From: Zygophlyctis sp. KS116
Taxonomy: Eukaryota > Chytridiomycota
Assembly: GCA_054661495.1 (NCBI GenBank)
Contig: BAAFSQ010000062.1
Coordinates: 1-47,471 of the forward strand
Direction of reading: 5' to 3'
DNA length: 47,471 nucleotides
Below, piece after piece: positions 1 to 12,042 of this stretch. How positions within the stretch are numbered: position 1 is the first letter of the stretch; every line of letters begins with the position of its first letter. Position numbers and translations under genes: made by a program. Under the pieces are notes generated by a model that worked only from the letters and a program-made list of their open reading frames with translations, was not told the origin of the DNA and searched no databases.

Positions 1-245
1 ATTGATAGAGAAATCTGGAGAACTCTTTGCCATGCTACTGTCAGTTGTGGCAGATGAAACTCCACTTTCAGTCGTATAAGATGATGAAGTAACTGAACTT
101 GATAGTTCAATAGCGGGTTGCGAGATAGCCACTGTTGTGGTTGTTGTAACAGTCAAAGTAGAAGGAACTGTCGTAGCTGTCGTCGTCGCCCCAGACCAAT
201 GTAAGTAGCGGCCCTGAAACTCGGCACTGACGCAAACTTTTGGAA
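1..245 (-). CDS. Partial Thr/Ser-rich (mucin-like) protein running off the left edge
   Basis: On the minus strand one frame is open from about position 245 to the window edge. Its last 60 or so codons are mostly Thr and Ser, with runs such as TVTTTTTV and SSSVTSSS, typical of an O-glycosylated stalk of a fungal secreted or wall protein. The stretch before it (KVCVSAEFQGRYLHWSG) contains one Cys and aromatic residues but matches no family I recognise. An in-frame stop lies just upstream and I see no start codon, so the 5' exon is not resolved. It would begin head-to-head with the nucleoporin gene at 253, almost without a gap. A chance open frame cannot be excluded, although the strong Ser/Thr bias argues for a real gene. 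Confidence 0.4.
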
Positions 246-252
246 AAACAGA

Positions 253-3200
253 ATGATCGCAAGTTCATTAATGCCAATTAAGCTGGAAGAAAAGACATTT
301 AACATATCCACCACAGATAATAGTGACCCAACGAGTCTCGGCTGGACGCTGTTTAATTCCCTGGTGAAATATAAGAAAACTCTCCAAGTGTTTTTACAAG
401 ACAAAATTCTGAATTTGGAGATAGGATCTCTGATTCCATCTCCTTCTCTTCTCATGGATCTGAATTATAATTATCATTTAATTTTTGTGTGTCAGCAAAG
501 GTTTTATCGGGTCGTGTTTGACTCTCAAATAATTAATCTTGAATTATTTACTTATGATATTCAGTTAGAAAATATTGAAACTGTGCATGTGCTGGATCTA
601 GACTCTGTGGTTTTAGCTTCTTCTACAGGGAAAATTATTCTCTTATCTTGTCCTTTTAGCGGTGATTATGTGGAAGAAGAAGTTTATAATTTTAAAATTC
701 TGGATTATCTCTTGCCAAAACAGAGTCCTGGGATATTAGGGGCAATGGCTTCGATTTGTTGGAAGGAAAATATGATTTTGATTGGATTGGAAAAAGAAGG
801 AAGATTAAGGTTTTGGAATTTGAATAGGAATACAGTCTTGAAAAGTGTTTCAGTTTCTCAAACAAGGTTCAGTGGGAGCTTTTTTCATAAATATTTACAA
901 TTATTTGATTTATCTAAAAATAATGATAGTTTTGATGGGGATTCGGCAGAATTTAAATTAGTAGTATTTTATGGAAATTTTTATATATATTCTGCAAGTG
1001 TATCTAATGCAGGGGAAATTAAGAATTTGTCGCTGGAAATGACTATTGATCTTTCTCAAAGTAATTTTCTTTTCTAAAAATGTAGATTCTGAGGATTATC
1101 ATGATGAAGAATTGGTGGATTTTTCTGTTGTACATGAACAAGATGAAGAAAATAGAGATTTATGGATGCTTTGGACTTTATGGAATAGATCAAAAGTTCC
1201 AGTTATACGCACTTTTGCAATTTCTCCAGGCGTTGCTAATCCTTTTGGGACTTCTCAAAGATGGACGACATCCTTATCCAATAAGTATTGGAAAGAGCCT
1301 TTGACTCTAACTACTCTTAAAACAGAAAAGTCTTTTGAAGAACAGGCACTGGATTATATATTTGAGGCTGGTAGGTTCTCTTTTGAAACAGTTTCAAAAG
1401 CATTGGCCTATTCTTTGTCTGAAATTACAAGTCAAGTTAACACATGGAAAGATTTGAGAAAATTGGCTACAGAGTCGTTTAAACCAAATGTCGATATGGC
1501 TCTTGACTCTCCTACAAAATCTTTTGTGTCTAGCCCTCTTTCACCAGAATTTTCATTATTTTTAAATACTTGTTATCAGTATGGGCTACAAGAGTCTATT
1601 CCGACATGTTTACATTTTAATGATGAAATGAAAATGGTTGTAGGGCGTTCCAATCAGAGCATAATTAGGTTTTGTGATCCGTCAGAGGCTATTCTCCTTG
1701 ATTCACCTCTACTTTTCATGGCATCGGAAGAGATGTTGCTGTCCTGGGGATGGTGTGAAGATGTTTCAAGAAAAAGTGTTCGCTCTGATATTCTGCATTT
1801 TAATAAAATATCACGACTGTTGGAGGAAAATGTTTCAAAGGAGCTTTTGGTTAGCTTGGATCGATATCAAGTTGACTTTACGCTAGAGCTACTGCAGAAA
1901 GGTTTATCAGATGCTATTGTCGAGTTGAGAGAAACGTATTTGCAAGAATTTTGCCAGTCTGAGGCATTAAGAATATCTTCAAGTTATTTTTCCTGTATTG
2001 AAAACTTTGAATTTTTGTTCAAGGTTTTACTAAACGTTGTGGCTGAAGGTGGTCTTGAAACTTTAAAACCTCAACATAATAGCTCTTCAACAGAGACATC
2101 TTCATTTTATAATGTAGTTGCTTATGCTTCATTAGATTTGGTTTCCACTCGACATATTCTTTGTCGAAACTTATTCTTAGTACTTTTACTTGGATCGCAA
2201 CTAAAACTAGCTCCTGGGCCGAGTGTAATTTATTCCTTGATCAAAGAGGTTATTATTGTTTTCCACTGCTTGTCAGGCATCAAGAGAATATCCGAAAAAC
2301 ATGTTGAAACCCAGACAGGAACTGTATTCGGGAAGGCTGATGTGATTACTATCGATGATCCCGAGCGTGTTGATTTTTCTTTATTCGAACATTTGATTCG
2401 ACACCACTATATGGTCACCTTAAAATCGGGGGAAGCTTTAGATTCCAAGTCTGTTACAAATCTTGCTTCATCATTTATAAAATCTTTAGGATTAATTCAA
2501 AGAGGGAAAGTCCTAATTACATCTGAAGCAGTCCTAGTATTCGCCAACAAAATGATTGCATTTGGCATGCATGATATCGCGATTTCCTTGCTTGATTTAT
2601 TCCCTGATAGTCATGCATCTTGTTTCCTGAAAGGAAAAGTTTGGATGGAGTTGAACAATCATGAAAAGGCAAAATGCTTCTTTGAAAAAGCAAGCTCAGG
2701 AGTTGGTAGGATTATTATTATAGCTAAAATTTTAGTAAATTCAACCGGTAGCTCTGATCTTTCGATTGTTCTCTCATCTGATACTATTAAGAACGGTATA
2801 GTTGCATATGCTCAGACTGTCCTTGAATTTTTCACAGAAAAGCAAGTCCCAGAAATGGTTATTCACTTTGCCAAAATGGCATTGGATTGTGCCCCTATCG
2901 ATGTGGATCATAATCAAATACAGATGCTAAAGCGAGCTATTTTCAACCAGAATCTGGAAATCAAAGGATTTGATGAAGCATACGCCGCGTTAATTACCAT
3001 ATCAGATAAAGAAAGGTATTTTTCGTTTCTAAATACAGTCGAATGGATTGTCTTCGTCGATTTGTAAGCTGCTTGTGTGATAGTGGAGATTACGATGGTA
3101 TAGTCCGCAGATACCCTTTTGTCAATATGAGTACCGAAGTAGAAAAAACACTAGAATTTAAGGCTAGAACTGAACCAGTTAATTCATTTTTAAAAGACCT

Positions 3201-4405
3201 CAACAAAACTAATTATTTCAAGATTTTATATAGATATCACAGTTATCGAAAAAACTTTAGGAAAGGTAATTTTTTTAAATTTTATATTATTAGCTAGCAT
3301 GGTTATGTTCCAATACGGGAAGAGATTATCTAGCCTCAATCCTATGACTATAGCAGATTTATCACAGGCTCATATTATTGTATCTGAACAAGCACAAGCT
3401 TATTTAGTTTCTTTGAGCACTTTAAGATTGCTTGAATTGCCAAACGCATGGTTTTCTTACTCTATTGGGATTGAAGAAGCCGAAGCTTCTCTACAGGTAT
3501 TTAATTAGCTCTAAATATAGATTCATTCCAAGCAGGAAATTAACATGTCTCTAACAAAGGAACTTCTCAAATATGGTAAGTAGCTTAAAATACTCAATTA
3601 TTCTAGAATCTAATCCTTCTGGTGCTTACGCTGATATCATTACTCCTGAAACTATTGAAAGAGAATATAGGATTGTTTTGTCTAGCTTAAATGATAATTC
3701 AAAACTGAATCAATCAGTAGCACCAATTAATCCATATTCTATGTTTATTTCCTTTATAAATGCTGAAAAATACAGGAGTGCAATAAAAATCGGAAAATGC
3801 TTTGATTTGGACTTGTGCCGAGTATTTTCTGCAATAGCTGAAAAATGTGTCCGTTTATACAAGTCGTAAGTACGATTCTCTAATTTAACTTAGTTCCTTT
3901 TTTCAACATGAAGTTTTTCTATCTGAAGATATATCACCTCTGTGGGAAGGAAGTCCTTTTGAAAAATGCTGGAGACTTTTAAGAATGTTGCTAGAAGAAT
4001 ATTCCAATCCTCTGTTTTACAATGCTTCAATCAACAGAATTTTCGAAATTGACTCTGATCTCACTCTTCCCGCATGGCTAGTTAATTACTATCTGGTAAA
4101 ATATTTTTTTTTAATTTTAGTTCAACAACCCAGATGATTTCTTCCGTATTTCCATTAAACATGGAGCCTGGGAATCTATTCAAAGCTTTTTCCCTATATT
4201 CCTCAATATTCAGTATATGAATATATCACGTACAATTATTCCAAAACCTCTTGGACGATGGATGCCATGCACTTGGATAGATCAAATCTTTATTCAACTG
4301 CAGAAAGACCCAGAGAATTCCGAGAAGCTACATCAACTGAAAGGGATCTGGAGAAAATATTTACTAAAGATCAAGGATGAATCATTGTCTATAATAAAAC
4401 AGTAA
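253..4405 (+). CDS. NUP120: Nucleoporin Nup120/Nup160, nuclear pore Y-complex
   Basis: Scaffold nucleoporin of the Y (Nup84/Nup107) complex. Eight exons give 1322 residues, between yeast Nup120 (about 1040) and human Nup160 (about 1440). Introns, placed by frame and GT..AG: 1061-1085, 3016-3038, 3266-3293, 3497-3520, 3576-3606, 3866-3893 and 4096-4120 (23-31 nt). The N-terminal third looks like the Nup120/160 beta-propeller, with the blade motif EGRLRFWNLN. The middle contains YIFEAGRFSFETVSKAL, and the helical part has HASCFLKGKVWMELNNHEKA and EVEKTLEFKAR followed by YFKILYRYHSYR. The C-terminal part has LTLPAWLVNYYL, the usual hallmark before the final helices. The start is the first ATG of the open frame; ATG at 271 is possible. 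The next gene starts 48 nt downstream on the same strand. Confidence 0.92.
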
Positions 4406-4453
4406 GATTACGGCGCAATTTGAATTTTTCACGTAAATCTCAAGGAAACCGAA

Positions 4454-5408
4454 ATGGATCGTCCGACGCTCTACGCTTCAAAGCCAATTTCCCTCCTGGA
4501 GCCTCAAAACTATAATATTAACCTGTTAACACTCCCCGAAGACATGCATTTAGAAGAAACAGTAGCTGATATTAGCTTACTTTTCTCGCAAGATGAATTA
4601 AATCGAGAGCCATGGCTACCTGCATACATTCGTGAAATTATCTCTAGATGGGGAAGATGGACGCTAAGAGGCAGAGCACCGTCACTATGTTTTGAAGCTG
4701 CGTGGTAATTTAACTCTATTGACAAAAGTGTTGGCGGTCAACGTTTCTTAGAAAGGAGACAATTATCAGCAAATGAATTCTCGTCAAAAGTAGATGCGGC
4801 ATTAGCTCTTGCATTGGCTGGAATGATTGTAGATGCTGTCGAGCCAGACGCCGTAATCTTAATTTGTAATTTATATGTAGGTAGATGGACCAATACGAAA
4901 TAAAGCTATTCAAATTGTCGCAGATGAATTTTTAGCAAAAGCAGCTACACCTCAAGTATCAGTTCCAGCTCAAAGGAGAATGAAGGCTAGAAAAACAATA
5001 TTCGTACTAGAAGAGGATAATAGTCCTAAAAATTCAGAATCTACAGCAGATTTTGAATCTGCAAAAGATAATTCTTCTGATGATGGATCATTTTCACCAT
5101 TTGCACCTTCATCAAAGATTTTACAATCCACGAATCGAAGAACTTATCGAAGTCCGTCTTTGCCAAACAATTCTAATTCAATTAAACCCGAAGATATTGA
5201 TAAGATAATGTTGGGATCATCATCGGCAAGACAAAGATCAAGCTCTGCAAGTGGGCAGAGCGAGTCAATGGGCAGTAGAGAAAAAAGACCATCAGTTTCA
5301 ACACCTAAATTTTCGGACATTCTAGATTCTGTTTTAAATGAAGTTGAATCATATTTATATAATTTATCAGACAAGGTAGAAGATGAACCAGATAATAAAA
5401 AGTCTTAA
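4454..5408 (+). CDS. Unrecognised 300-residue protein with helical N-terminus and Ser-rich tail
   Basis: Three exons with introns at 4705-4728 and 4853-4880 join to an open frame of 300 residues. The first 170 residues look folded and mostly helical, including LPEDMHLEETVADISLLF, WLPAYIREIISRWGRW, an Ala-rich segment (AALALALAGMIVDA) and GPIRNKAIQIVADEF. The rest is low-complexity and Ser/Asn/Glu-rich, with a basic Ser patch (RQRSSSASGQSES) resembling a phosphorylated regulatory tail. No signal peptide or membrane segment is visible. It lies between NUP120 (48 nt upstream) and PDS5 (52 nt downstream) on the same strand, so it has almost no room for its own promoter. I do not recognise the family. 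The two splice joins and the conserved-looking first half make it a real gene. Confidence 0.82.
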
Positions 5409-5460
5409 GTATTGATCTGAATATTCTGTAGAGTTAGGTTCCGCAACAATTAATCTAATC

Positions 5461-8400
5461 ATGCAATCGAGGAATGATTTCTCAAACTCATTGTTAAATA
5501 AGACTGGGATCGAACGGCTAGATATTTTAAAGGTATTGTATTGGACTAAAGCCAGGATTATCATTTAAAGTTGTCCAAGTGCGATCAGGAAAGCGTAAAC
5601 TTGAATTTCATTGAAAACCTGAAAAATGAGTTAATTTCCCCACCGCTGCTTGCAGCAAAGGACAAATCTATTAAATTGCTGGTGGGTTGTTGTTTAGCTG
5701 ATATTCTGCGCTTGTATTGTTTTATTATTCACCGTTAGGTATGCGCCGAATGCACCGTTTAACCAGATGCAATTGCACGATATATTTGATTTCTTTATTA
5801 AACAATTGGTTCACTTATCACATCCAACGTCGCCATATTTTGCGAATGCATTTTATTTGTTGGAATCATTATCTACGATAAAAACAGTTGTTCTCCTCGC
5901 TGATATTGAAGCTGAAGATTTAATTATTGGTTTCTTTAAAATGTTTTTCGGCATGATCACTGTAGAGATGTCTAAAAATGTTTACTTGTGTATGTTGGAT
6001 ATACTGGTTGCATTAGTAGAAGAAGTTGCAACATTTCCTAAAACTGCTTTGGATATTCTTCTCAATCAATTCAAAAAAAAGCGTCAGGTATATTTCAGTT
6101 TTTTCTAAATATCAAGTCTGAATCTCCTGCTGCTTTACAGTTGGCAACAGACGTTTGTGTGAACGCTAGTGATAAGTTACAGAGGGTCGTGTGTCAGGTG
6201 AGACAAGTAATGCGAAAGCTTATATACAGTACTTTAGTCAAGTTATAATTGAAACCGGACAAGATCTAAATCAAGATTCTGATCTAACAGAGTTTCAAAA
6301 TGCTCATGCACTATTACTTGAAATTAACAAGTTTGCTCCAAGCATCTTATTAAGCGTTATACCTCAACTAGAAGAAGAAATGAAGGTAGATTATAATTCT
6401 TTCTTAATTTATTAAAGGTGGATTTATTTGAAATAAGAGCAATTGCCACAAGTGTTTTGGGTGAAATGTTTTCATCCCCAGAATCAAATTTATTCACGGC
6501 TTATGACAAGATATGGTCGTCTTGGTTGGAGCGGTATTTTATATTTTCATTAATTAAAAGGCGGCATGATAAAAATATTGAAATTAGGCTAAATTGGATC
6601 GAATATTGTTACCCTCTAATAAAGAACCATCCTAGTGTTGCTCATGATGTAGCCGGTAAATTTTTCAAACTTATGGCTAGAGGCTTTACAGCAAAAATTC
6701 TTGGATCCAGAGGAGCGGGTTCGTACTTGTGCGATAAAAGCATTTGATGAATTTGATATGGAGACATTGAGCTCCATATCTATGGCTTGTTTGAAAGATC
6801 TTGCACAGCGTTGCCGCGATAAAAAGGTATGCCAGGTTTCCGATAATAGTTAGGTGGGACCAAGAATGGCAGCTTTAGCTACTCTCGGTCGTATCTTTAA
6901 AAACTCTGCTAAATCATTGTATGTAAACTTTTGCTGATCAAAGATTGAATGATGATGATAATAATCTAGATGAGCGTTATAAATGGATTCCCGGGAGCTT
7001 GTTGGATACATTATATGTTGACGATCCAGAGATATTGTAATCAAACAAATTAATTAATTTGGAGAATTGAAATAGAAAGAATTATGGCCGAGTATATTTT
7101 CCCAGTAATCGCTGATGATGAAAAGCGAACAAAAAGGCTAGCAGCTGTTTATGCAACATTAAATACAAAACAGCGCTCTGCTCTTAAAAGCATTTTGGAG
7201 AGACAAAGTAATTCGATCAAAAATATGAAGCTATTTTTGGAGTATTGTGATAAGTACAATGTATTTTCTATTCCATTTATGTATAGGGGGGGATTATGGA
7301 TCAAGATGAAGACGTTACCAAACATGTAATTCAACAAATAATTACACATATCTGTCGTAAGTTATTGGCTTTTATTATTTATAATCTTTAGAGCGTATGC
7401 CTGACGCCAAAAAATCTCAACAACACTTATGGAGATTTGCAGAAATAAATGATCGCTCTATCTACAAGCTCTTGATAAATATGATGGATACTTCCGCAGA
7501 TTATTTGTACATACTTAAACATTATGTATGTATATATAGCATTAATTGACCAGAAGGAGATTAAAAAACGGCTATCAGAATATTCTGGTCTGGGAACCAC
7601 TTGGGATATATTTCTTGGGAGGGTATGTATCACAATTGTATCGAAAAATGTCATTCCATATTTGTTGAAATACGTCTCTAAATTGCGCTCCTCAACAAAC
7701 GCCGATGATATTCTGTATGGAAACGCAGCAGAGCTAATTATTAATGTAATCAATATCTGGTTTATTATAGGATATCTGTATGGCCATACCAGGAATGTAT
7801 AAATCACACTCTAAGAAACTAATTTCAATCATAAACGAAGGGCATGAAGAAAGCAGTAAGTTTAATATATATTTAATTAATTATAGTTTCTGATTCATTA
7901 GAAGCTTTAGCACAGTTGACTCACGCATTCCCTGAAGAATCTCCAAAGGACATGTATTACTAGATATTTTTATCTAACATTTTAGTAACATTTTACGCAA
8001 AATTAAGAATTTTTGCTACAAGGGGACCATACGGCAGGCACGAAATGCAGCCCGGATATTAATATTTTCTCAAGAGTTGGATGAATGCAAACGGTTTATA
8101 AAAGTGATTTATTATTGATCTTAAGTCTAGGAAATTGTTTCTAGTATTTCTGGAGATATTAGTAGCTTAGTGTCTCGTTTTTCTGCTCTAAACCAGTTTG
8201 TCAAATTTATATATGTGGAGTGCGAGCCGTATATGTTGGAAATAACAAATTCGTTGTTTGAAATTCTAAGGAGAAATGAAGAAACATCTTCTTCGCATGA
8301 GCAAACAGACTGGACTAACCTCCAGGAACTTTCTCCAGAAGGGAAGGTAAAAGTATTGTGCCTTAAGATCCTTTCAAATGCAGTATTGGGAGCAAACTCA

Positions 8401-9541
8401 ACTAGCCCTTTGTTCTACTCATTCTTGCAGCTCTTTGATAAAATAGTTGATGTAGATGCTGAAAATGCAGAGGAAGATTCAACACCGTAACTTTTATTTA
8501 GTAACGTAAGATCGGACATCAAATCTAATCTTCGACTTTGTATTGCCAAAAGTGTCTTAAAAATTGCTTCCAAGGAAGAACTGTCCAAATGGATACCGCC
8601 ATTAGATATAGTAAAGCTGTCTTTAATTATACAGGTATGCTGTTGTTTTATTAATTTTAAAAATAGGATCCGATTTATCAAGTGCGACAAAAATTCACCT
8701 CAAATCTCTGCAAATTGATTCAATTACGCCAGCTTCCTATTTCTTTTATAGCATTGCTTCCTATTGTTGCACATGACCCAGAATCAGATTTAAAGGCGAT
8801 GGTCACCAGATTTATAACTAGGCTCGTGAATCAACAAAAATACGGTATTTATCGAATCTCTTTACTTTACGTAGGAGAAGATGAAGATTACTTAGTAGTA
8901 GAGCAATCGTTTGTAAGACTTTTATATATTCTTGGCCATCATCCAGATTTCACGGATGAGATTGAAGACCTTAATATGTTTATGGTGTAAGTCTAAAGCA
9001 AATTAAAATTAGTTACATAGATTTTTACCTCAAAGCTGTTGCTACACCTCATAACGTCTCATACCTGTATTTCATATCTGGCAAAATAAAGATGAGCAAG
9101 GATGCAAACTATGAAACATCTACTGTAAATTTAACTAGTACAATAATACCCCAGAACCTGTATATGTTGAGTGAGCTAGCACAATACGTGATTCAAGATT
9201 TCTGCACTTCACGTGGTTGGATGCTTGCTGCATTTGAAGGTAATACAAAACTTCCAAAAGACCTTTTTCTTCTTGATAAAGAAGGAGACTTGAACATTAC
9301 GTATCTACCAGATAAGTGGCTAAAGTGCCGATCAAATGAATCTACACATAAAACCTCCAAAGAAATCTTGAAAGACTCTGAATTTCTTAATACTCCAGAA
9401 AAAGCCCATAAAGTGACTAAGAAGAGAAAGGCAAAAGTTGTTGCCAGTGTTGAAGATGCCATAGTAAGACGTAATGCCGATCGTAAAGCGAGAAATGTAG
9501 TAGTTCAAGATGACAAGAGCGATGTTGAAAATGAATTTTAA
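5461..9541 (+). CDS. PDS5: Sister-chromatid cohesion protein Pds5
   Basis: Pds5 is a HEAT-repeat cohesin regulator that binds the Scc1 subunit together with Wapl and Eco1. Twenty-two exons join to 1163 residues. Introns: 5533-5555, 5714-5738, 6088-6116, 6198-6229, 6386-6417, 6534-6560, 6656-6680, 6827-6853, 6919-6943, 7037-7064, 7261-7286, 7357-7391, 7526-7553, 7746-7770, 7856-7886, 7954-7985, 8104-8130, 8487-8510, 8635-8666, 8845-8874 and 8987-9012. Family signatures read across the joins: GCCLADILRLYAPNAPF, KLQRVVCQYFSQVIIE, FLDPEERVRTCAIKAFDEF, RIMAEYIFPV, YKGTIRQARNAARIL, and IDFYLKAVATPHNVSYLY near the end. The tail is basic (TKKRKAK), consistent with nuclear location. It is the most intron-dense gene in the window. 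The 27- and 30-nt introns at 6534 and 8845 have no stop, so their removal rests on homology and splice consensus. Confidence 0.95.
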
Positions 9542-9573
9542 ATCAGGTAGTGGGTTTATAATAATAAATTTCC

Positions 9574-10351
9574 ATGATTGTTGCAAAGTCCGATCTAATT
9601 ATAGCACGACATTTCCACGATTCTATTGGAAAAATGACTGATCCAATCACTAACGATTGCTCTATCGTCCTCATGCAACTGAAAGCATTTGGTCAGACTA
9701 CTCCTGATGACGCTGAATGTTGTAATTTAAATGGAGTGACTTGCGATGGATCAAGTGTAGTAAAAATGTAATTTCCAAGTTTTAAGTTCACTTATCCTTA
9801 GCAACTGGCCTAATTCTGGCTTTTCTGGCCCAATTCTAGATGAAATCGGTTACATTAAGAATCTAACAAGTCTGTAAATTCATTCAATCTAAAATCAAGT
9901 GATCTGTCCAATAACCAACTCAATGGTAAAATTCCAAAATCGATCGGACAACTCTCAAACCTTTCAGAAATGTATTTTCAAATCATTAAATAATCAGGAA
10001 CTTGTCTGCAAACCACTTAGATCCATTGATACCGATAGAAATACAAAAAATGGAAAGATATTCAAACTTGTAACTTAAAAACTAATTTCTAGTATCTTTG
10101 ATCTGGAAACACCCTCCAACTCACCAGTAAAAACAAGTCCATACACACTTTCAATGATTTTCCTTGGAGTTTCAGCCTTATTTATTTTAGGAATCTTTTC
10201 TAGCGTCCTAATTCGTCGTTTCTTTACCAAACAAAAGAAATCCTCAAAACTAGAGATGGGAGACACTTTTAAAGACCGCCGAATAACTCTCAACAAATAC
10301 TATGGCTGGAACAATGAAAACACTCATGATCCATTTGTTGATATTGATTAA
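9574..10351 (+). CDS. Plant-type leucine-rich repeat protein with one membrane segment
   Basis: Five exons join to 222 residues; introns are 9768-9801, 9874-9899, 9972-9997 and 10070-10092. Order: an LRR N-terminal cap (CSIVLMQLKAF, then ECCNLNGVTCDG), three 24-residue plant-type repeats (for example DLSNNQLNGKIPKSIGQL), a short linker, a membrane helix (MIFLGVSALFILGIF), a basic stop-transfer stretch and a 50-residue cytosolic tail without a kinase. The predicted topology is extracellular repeats with a short tail, like a cut-down LRR receptor. Each repeat is a separate 72-nt exon. No convincing signal peptide precedes the cap; ATG at 9574 and 9634 are both possible, and a missing upstream exon is conceivable, although PDS5 ends only 32 nt before. 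The ligand is unknown. AATAAA follows the stop at 10391. Confidence 0.85.
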
Positions 10352-10397
10352 GTTTTTTTATTTGATTTAGTACAAATTCTGATGACTAAAAATAAAT

Positions 10398-10935
10398 TTA
10401 AATTACCGTCTTTCTCATAACTCTTAAAAATTCATCTTGATTAATTTCACCATCTCCATCCCGATCTGCTTCATCAATCATCTCTTGTAGCTCTTCGTCT
10501 GTTAAATTCTCTCCCAACTCTCTACAAACACGCTTCAAATTCTTAAAAGTGATTTTCCCAGTCTCATCATCATCAAAGAGACTAAAAGCTTTCAAGAGTT
10601 CTTCCTTAGGATCTTTTTCAGCCTATAATTTTAAACATGATAAATACCATTTTCTTGACCATGAGTTCCAAAAATTCAGAGAAATCCAGTCTATCCGAAT
10701 TCCCTTTATCTAAATCTGCAACCATCTTTTTTAATTCTTCTCTCTTTGGCTCAAATCCCAAGGCTCGCATTGCAACTTTAAGTTCCTTGACATCAATCGT
10801 CCCACTTCCGTCCAAATCAAACAAGTCAAATGCTTCTCTGATTTCCTGTTTCTGCTCAGACGACAGCTCTGAATTAGATTTCTTTGAGCTTCCTGACGAT
10901 GGACCTTTTTTAGAACGAAAAGCATTAGACATCAT
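10398..10935 (-). CDS. CDC31: Centrin (caltractin / Cdc31)
   Basis: A small calcium-binding protein of basal bodies and centrosomes that also binds Sfi1 and the nuclear-pore TREX-2 complex. Two exons with a 25-nt intron (10623-10647) give 170 residues, the normal centrin length. After a basic Ser-rich N-terminus come four EF-hands. Loop 1 ([12 protein letters not shown]) and loop 4 ([12 protein letters not shown]) are canonical, while loops 2 and 3 are degenerate as in many centrins. [20 protein letters not shown] is diagnostic. The start has two adjacent ATGs (10935 and 10932). With a ciliary RPGRIP1L-like gene in the same window, a basal-body role is likely. The Derlin-like gene lies 22 nt upstream on the same strand, and the gene converges with the LRR gene 46 nt away. 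Confidence 0.95.
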
Positions 10936-10957
10936 TGTATTTACTATTTAGCGGAGA

Positions 10958-11782
10958 TTAAGAATTCACAAACTGATAAATTCTAGATAATAGACTAGAA
11001 AATGTTTTTGAAATTTCTACTAGTCCAGAATCTACGATATGTTCTCCATCTGAATTTCTTAAATTTAATACTTCTGAAACAATTATAGCGGCCAAGAATC
11101 CTTTAAGATTATTGTAAAATCCATCTTTTCCAAAAATAAATGTAGAAATAATTGGAATCCAAATAGGATGTATATGAATATCTCTAAACTTGAATTGTCT
11201 GTTACAATTCATAAAACTCCAAATCCATTTCATACTGGAATCTAGAATAGTATACAATGATACTGGATTTAGAAATAGAACTCTAGTTAAATCTGCTGAT
11301 GGCAAAATATTGTTTTGAAGGAATTCAGTTGCTGCATTAATCCAAGTAGGATTTACAAGAGATTTTGGTTTATAAAAAAGAAATTCTAAAGCCAATATTA
11401 CAATCCCAGAGATAATTTGAGCTTTTAGATAAGGATTTTTGACAAATCTAGATAAACACTTGTTGATCTTGTCTAGAATAGGATATCTAGCAGGAAATAA
11501 ATGATTTTTTTGAGTTGATAGACTAGATTCTAGAGAATAATTGAATGCTAGACCGATCGAAGAAGCTAGAGCCTCTCCTAGATTATCTCCAGTGATTAAA
11601 AAACAAGATAATCCTCTGTAAATTTGCCATTTAGGGGAAGCAATCAAATAAGGATGAAATTTCCAATAATCATTTCTAAACAAGGATAATCCTAATCCGA
11701 TTGCAATCTGATAAGTTGTGATTGGAGCGGATTTATAGAATTCTTTGGCTAAAGACTTGAGTTTTTCCTTTTCTTGTTCCAT
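10958..11782 (-). CDS. Derlin-like multi-pass membrane protein
   Basis: A single exon of 274 residues. It opens with a short charged cytosolic stretch, then APITTYQIAIGLGLSLF and PYLIASPKWQIYRGLSCFL. This resembles the start of Derlins (rhomboid-like pseudoproteases of ER-associated degradation), where the first helix precedes a WQIWR-type loop. Several further hydrophobic segments follow (IISGIVILALEFLFY, IHPIWIPIISTFIFG, LKGFLAAIIVSEVL), consistent with six membrane spans. There is no rhomboid GxSx or catalytic His, as expected for a Derlin. The similarity is short and partly by eye, so another multi-pass ER protein remains possible. The gene is divergent from the C2H2 factor at 12043, with 260 nt between starts. 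Confidence 0.55.
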   Translation of the reverse strand: MEQEKEKLKSLAKEFYKSAPITTYQIAIGLGLSLFRNDYWKFHPYLIASPKWQIYRGLSCFLITGDNLGEALASSIGLAFNYSLESSLSTQKNHLFPARYPILDKINKCLSRFVKNPYLKAQIISGIVILALEFLFYKPKSLVNPTWINAATEFLQNNILPSADLTRVLFLNPVSLYTILDSSMKWIWSFMNCNRQFKFRDIHIHPIWIPIISTFIFGKDGFYNNLKGFLAAIIVSEVLNLRNSDGEHIVDSGLVEISKTFSSLLSRIYQFVNS

Positions 11783-12042
11783 TTCTAAAGAGTTTCGGCG
11801 TCAAATGTGGCGTCAATTTTCAACATTTCAATTGAGAGATTCTTCTTCTTCTTGAGAGTTTTAGATCTCTAGCGACTTGCAGTCTTGAAGATTATAAATA
11901 AATATTTCTACTTTAAGATTAAGGAATCATTACGGTTTCGCCACTCTGATCAAGGTACCTGATTGAGTTGGGACCAGTTTCATTCAGGCCCCTCGCCCGG
12001 ACAACTGATTGGCCGCTGTTTCTCCTACTTTGAAAAAAAAGA
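11783..12042. promoter_or_regulatory. Divergent intergenic region between Derlin-like and C2H2 genes
   Basis: These 260 nt separate two divergent start codons and must hold both promoters. It contains a TTCTTCTTCTTC-type stretch near 11841, an AT-rich block (11886-11925) and a comparatively GC-rich block ending in CCCCTCGCCCGGAC (about 11990-12003) shortly before the C2H2 start. No TATA box is clearly positioned, and the heptamer GTCCGAA seen in other promoters of this window is absent. No RNA gene or open frame is supported here. Confidence 0.5.

Noticed and set aside
5533-9012. Apparent frameshifts throughout PDS5, suggesting a pseudogene
   Set aside because: Every break coincides with a GT..AG segment of 23-35 nt whose removal restores frame and family motifs.
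10637-10951. 104-codon + strand open frame opposite centrin
   Set aside because: Shadow of four EF-hands on the minus strand.
11783-12042. Possible tRNA or small RNA in the larger intergenic gaps
   Set aside because: No A-box/B-box pair such as GGTTCGAATCC and no cloverleaf could be found here or in the other gaps.
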